DNA of 64,000 nt from a virus. The notes under the pieces are model-generated. The model was not told the origin of the DNA, did not search any database, and worked only from the letters and a program-made list of their open reading frames with translations. The DNA is taken from IMG/VR virus record IMGVR_UViG_3300024503_000441, positions 83,330 through 147,329 of that record; one strand, given 5' to 3'. Both the position numbers and the translations under genes were made by a program. Below, in pieces: positions 63,662 to 64,000 of this stretch (position 1 is its first letter; the number at the start of each line of letters is the position of its first letter).

Positions 63662-63842
63662 CGTCTTTGTATCCTAAACTTGTAGCACCTGATTTCTCTT
63701 GTGCTGTCATTGATTTACATTTACCTGCAACAATCATCTCACAAGGAGGTGGTGCCATTACAGGCCTTTCAATAGTAACAATTTTAGGGCCTGCACAGCC
63801 TGCCAGTAAAATTGCTGATAATATTGATACTTTTTTAAGCAT
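63621..63842 (-). CDS. Small lipoprotein upstream of cyclase
   Basis: A 73-residue protein. MLKKVSILSAILLAGCAGPK is a lipoprotein signal with lipobox L-A-G-C. Mature part contains a Cys pair separated by 7 (PPPCEMIVAGKCKS) and a polar tail. Overlaps the cyclase start by 41 bases. It may interact with the CHASE2 domain in the periplasm; this is inferred from the operon only. Confidence 0.78.
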   Translation of the reverse strand: MLKKVSILSAILLAGCAGPKIVTIERPVMAPPPCEMIVAGKCKSMTAQEKSGATSLGYKDDEDLPAKAAAIPR

Positions 63843-63846
63843 TCAA

Positions 63847-63853
63847 TATTTAT
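63847..63853 (-). promoter_or_regulatory. Late promoter ATAAATA, 4 bases before ATG
   Basis: Minus-strand ATAAATA, TTGA, ATG at 63842. Places the lipoprotein-cyclase operon under phage late control. Confidence 0.6.
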
Positions 63854-63862
63854 CTAGAAATT

Positions 63863-64000
63863 TTAGGTTTGATAATCAGGAATTTCTTTAGAACCGTCGC
63901 CTGTGCCCAGTATACAGGCGATTTCTGAAGTGAATTGTATAAAAGTCCAGCTTCTTGTTTGTTTATTGATGAAAAGGCTGTACCTTGTGTCGTCAAGAGC
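63863..64000 (-). CDS. Partial gene running off the right edge
   Basis: C-terminal 45 residues of a minus-strand frame, open to the window edge and ending at TAA 63863. Visible part: SLFINKQTRSWTFIQFTSEI ... ACILGTGDGSKEIP. Domain not recognisable from the fragment. Confidence 0.6.
   Translation of the reverse strand, partial: ALDDTRYSLFINKQTRSWTFIQFTSEIACILGTGDGSKEIPDYQT

Noticed and set aside
58757-64000. Idea that the right end is host chromosome joined by misassembly
   Set aside because: Late-type promoter motifs with phage-like spacing precede the genes at 58905 and 63842, and a leaderless sigma70 promoter precedes 61540, as elsewhere in the phage. The idea is not fully excluded without reads.
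1-64000. CRISPR array, integrase, transposase or rRNA
   Set aside because: No regularly spaced repeats, recombinase motifs, IS ends or rRNA sequence were seen on either strand.

Overview
The window is a segment of a large T4-like (myovirus) bacteriophage genome. The evidence is a near-complete T4-type replication and recombination set: gp32 ssDNA-binding protein, UvsX, a UvsY-like protein, UvsW, gp61-type primase, gp41-type helicase, endonuclease VII and ATP-dependent DNA ligase. It also has late-promoter motifs of the T4 type (WTAAATA), very tight gene packing with ATGA/TAATG overlaps, and virion-type proteins. The host looks like a Gram-negative proteobacterium: secreted proteins carry Sec and lipoprotein signals, and there are a Shemin-type 5-aminolevulinate synthase and a BPSL0761-family protein. 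The host cannot be named from this sequence.

Layout. 0-2.4 kb: a hypothetical acidic protein and three small exported proteins. 2.4-5.5 kb: gp32, uvsX and a uvsY-like gene. 5.5-13 kb: a surface-sugar cassette (epimerase, FkbM methyltransferase, cytidylyltransferase-cupin fusion, four GT-A type glycosyltransferases and three paralogous capsule-type proteins). 13-26 kb: uvsW, a string of small conserved genes, a miniature DnaE-like protein, a tail-type structural protein, primase, carbamoyltransferase, helicase and accessory genes. 26-28.5 kb: small membrane proteins and an A-type Fe-S carrier. 28.5-43 kb: mostly minus-strand early genes. Most short operons here have their own near-consensus sigma70 promoter (GGTTGACA-17-TATAAT) and a shared leader (AGGAGCGAA). 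This part includes a MoxR ATPase, a VWA/HExxH protein and a AAA ATPase, and looks clearly more GC-rich than the flanks. 42-44.5 kb: DnaA boxes, a tRNA-Ile2(CAU), repeats and structured non-coding DNA. 44.5-49 kb: small tail-type genes (collagen-like, tail-assembly), an AlgH-like protein, DNA ligase and an HNH nuclease. 49-58.8 kb: ClpP, a cupin, ALA synthase, then virion-type genes (PA14 protein, large structural protein, Cys-rich protein, secreted NucA-type nuclease and several proteins with capsid-targeting-like N-termini). 58.9-64 kb: metabolic and signalling cargo (isocitrate lyase, fatty-acid desaturase, D-Ala-D-Ala peptidase, CHASE2 adenylate cyclase, lipoprotein). This block still carries phage-style promoters.

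How it fits together. Host sigma70 RNA polymerase probably reads the early minus-strand block and the replication genes. The phage late system reads the WTAAATA-preceded genes on both strands. In both classes a subset of genes has its ATG exactly where transcription should start (4-6 nt after the -10), which predicts leaderless mRNAs. Two early genes end in a 3' UTR element complementary to the common AGGAGCGAA leader, which suggests a possible RNA-level control. The most unusual coding finding is a 192-residue protein that keeps the catalytic motifs of the DnaE replicative polymerase in order.
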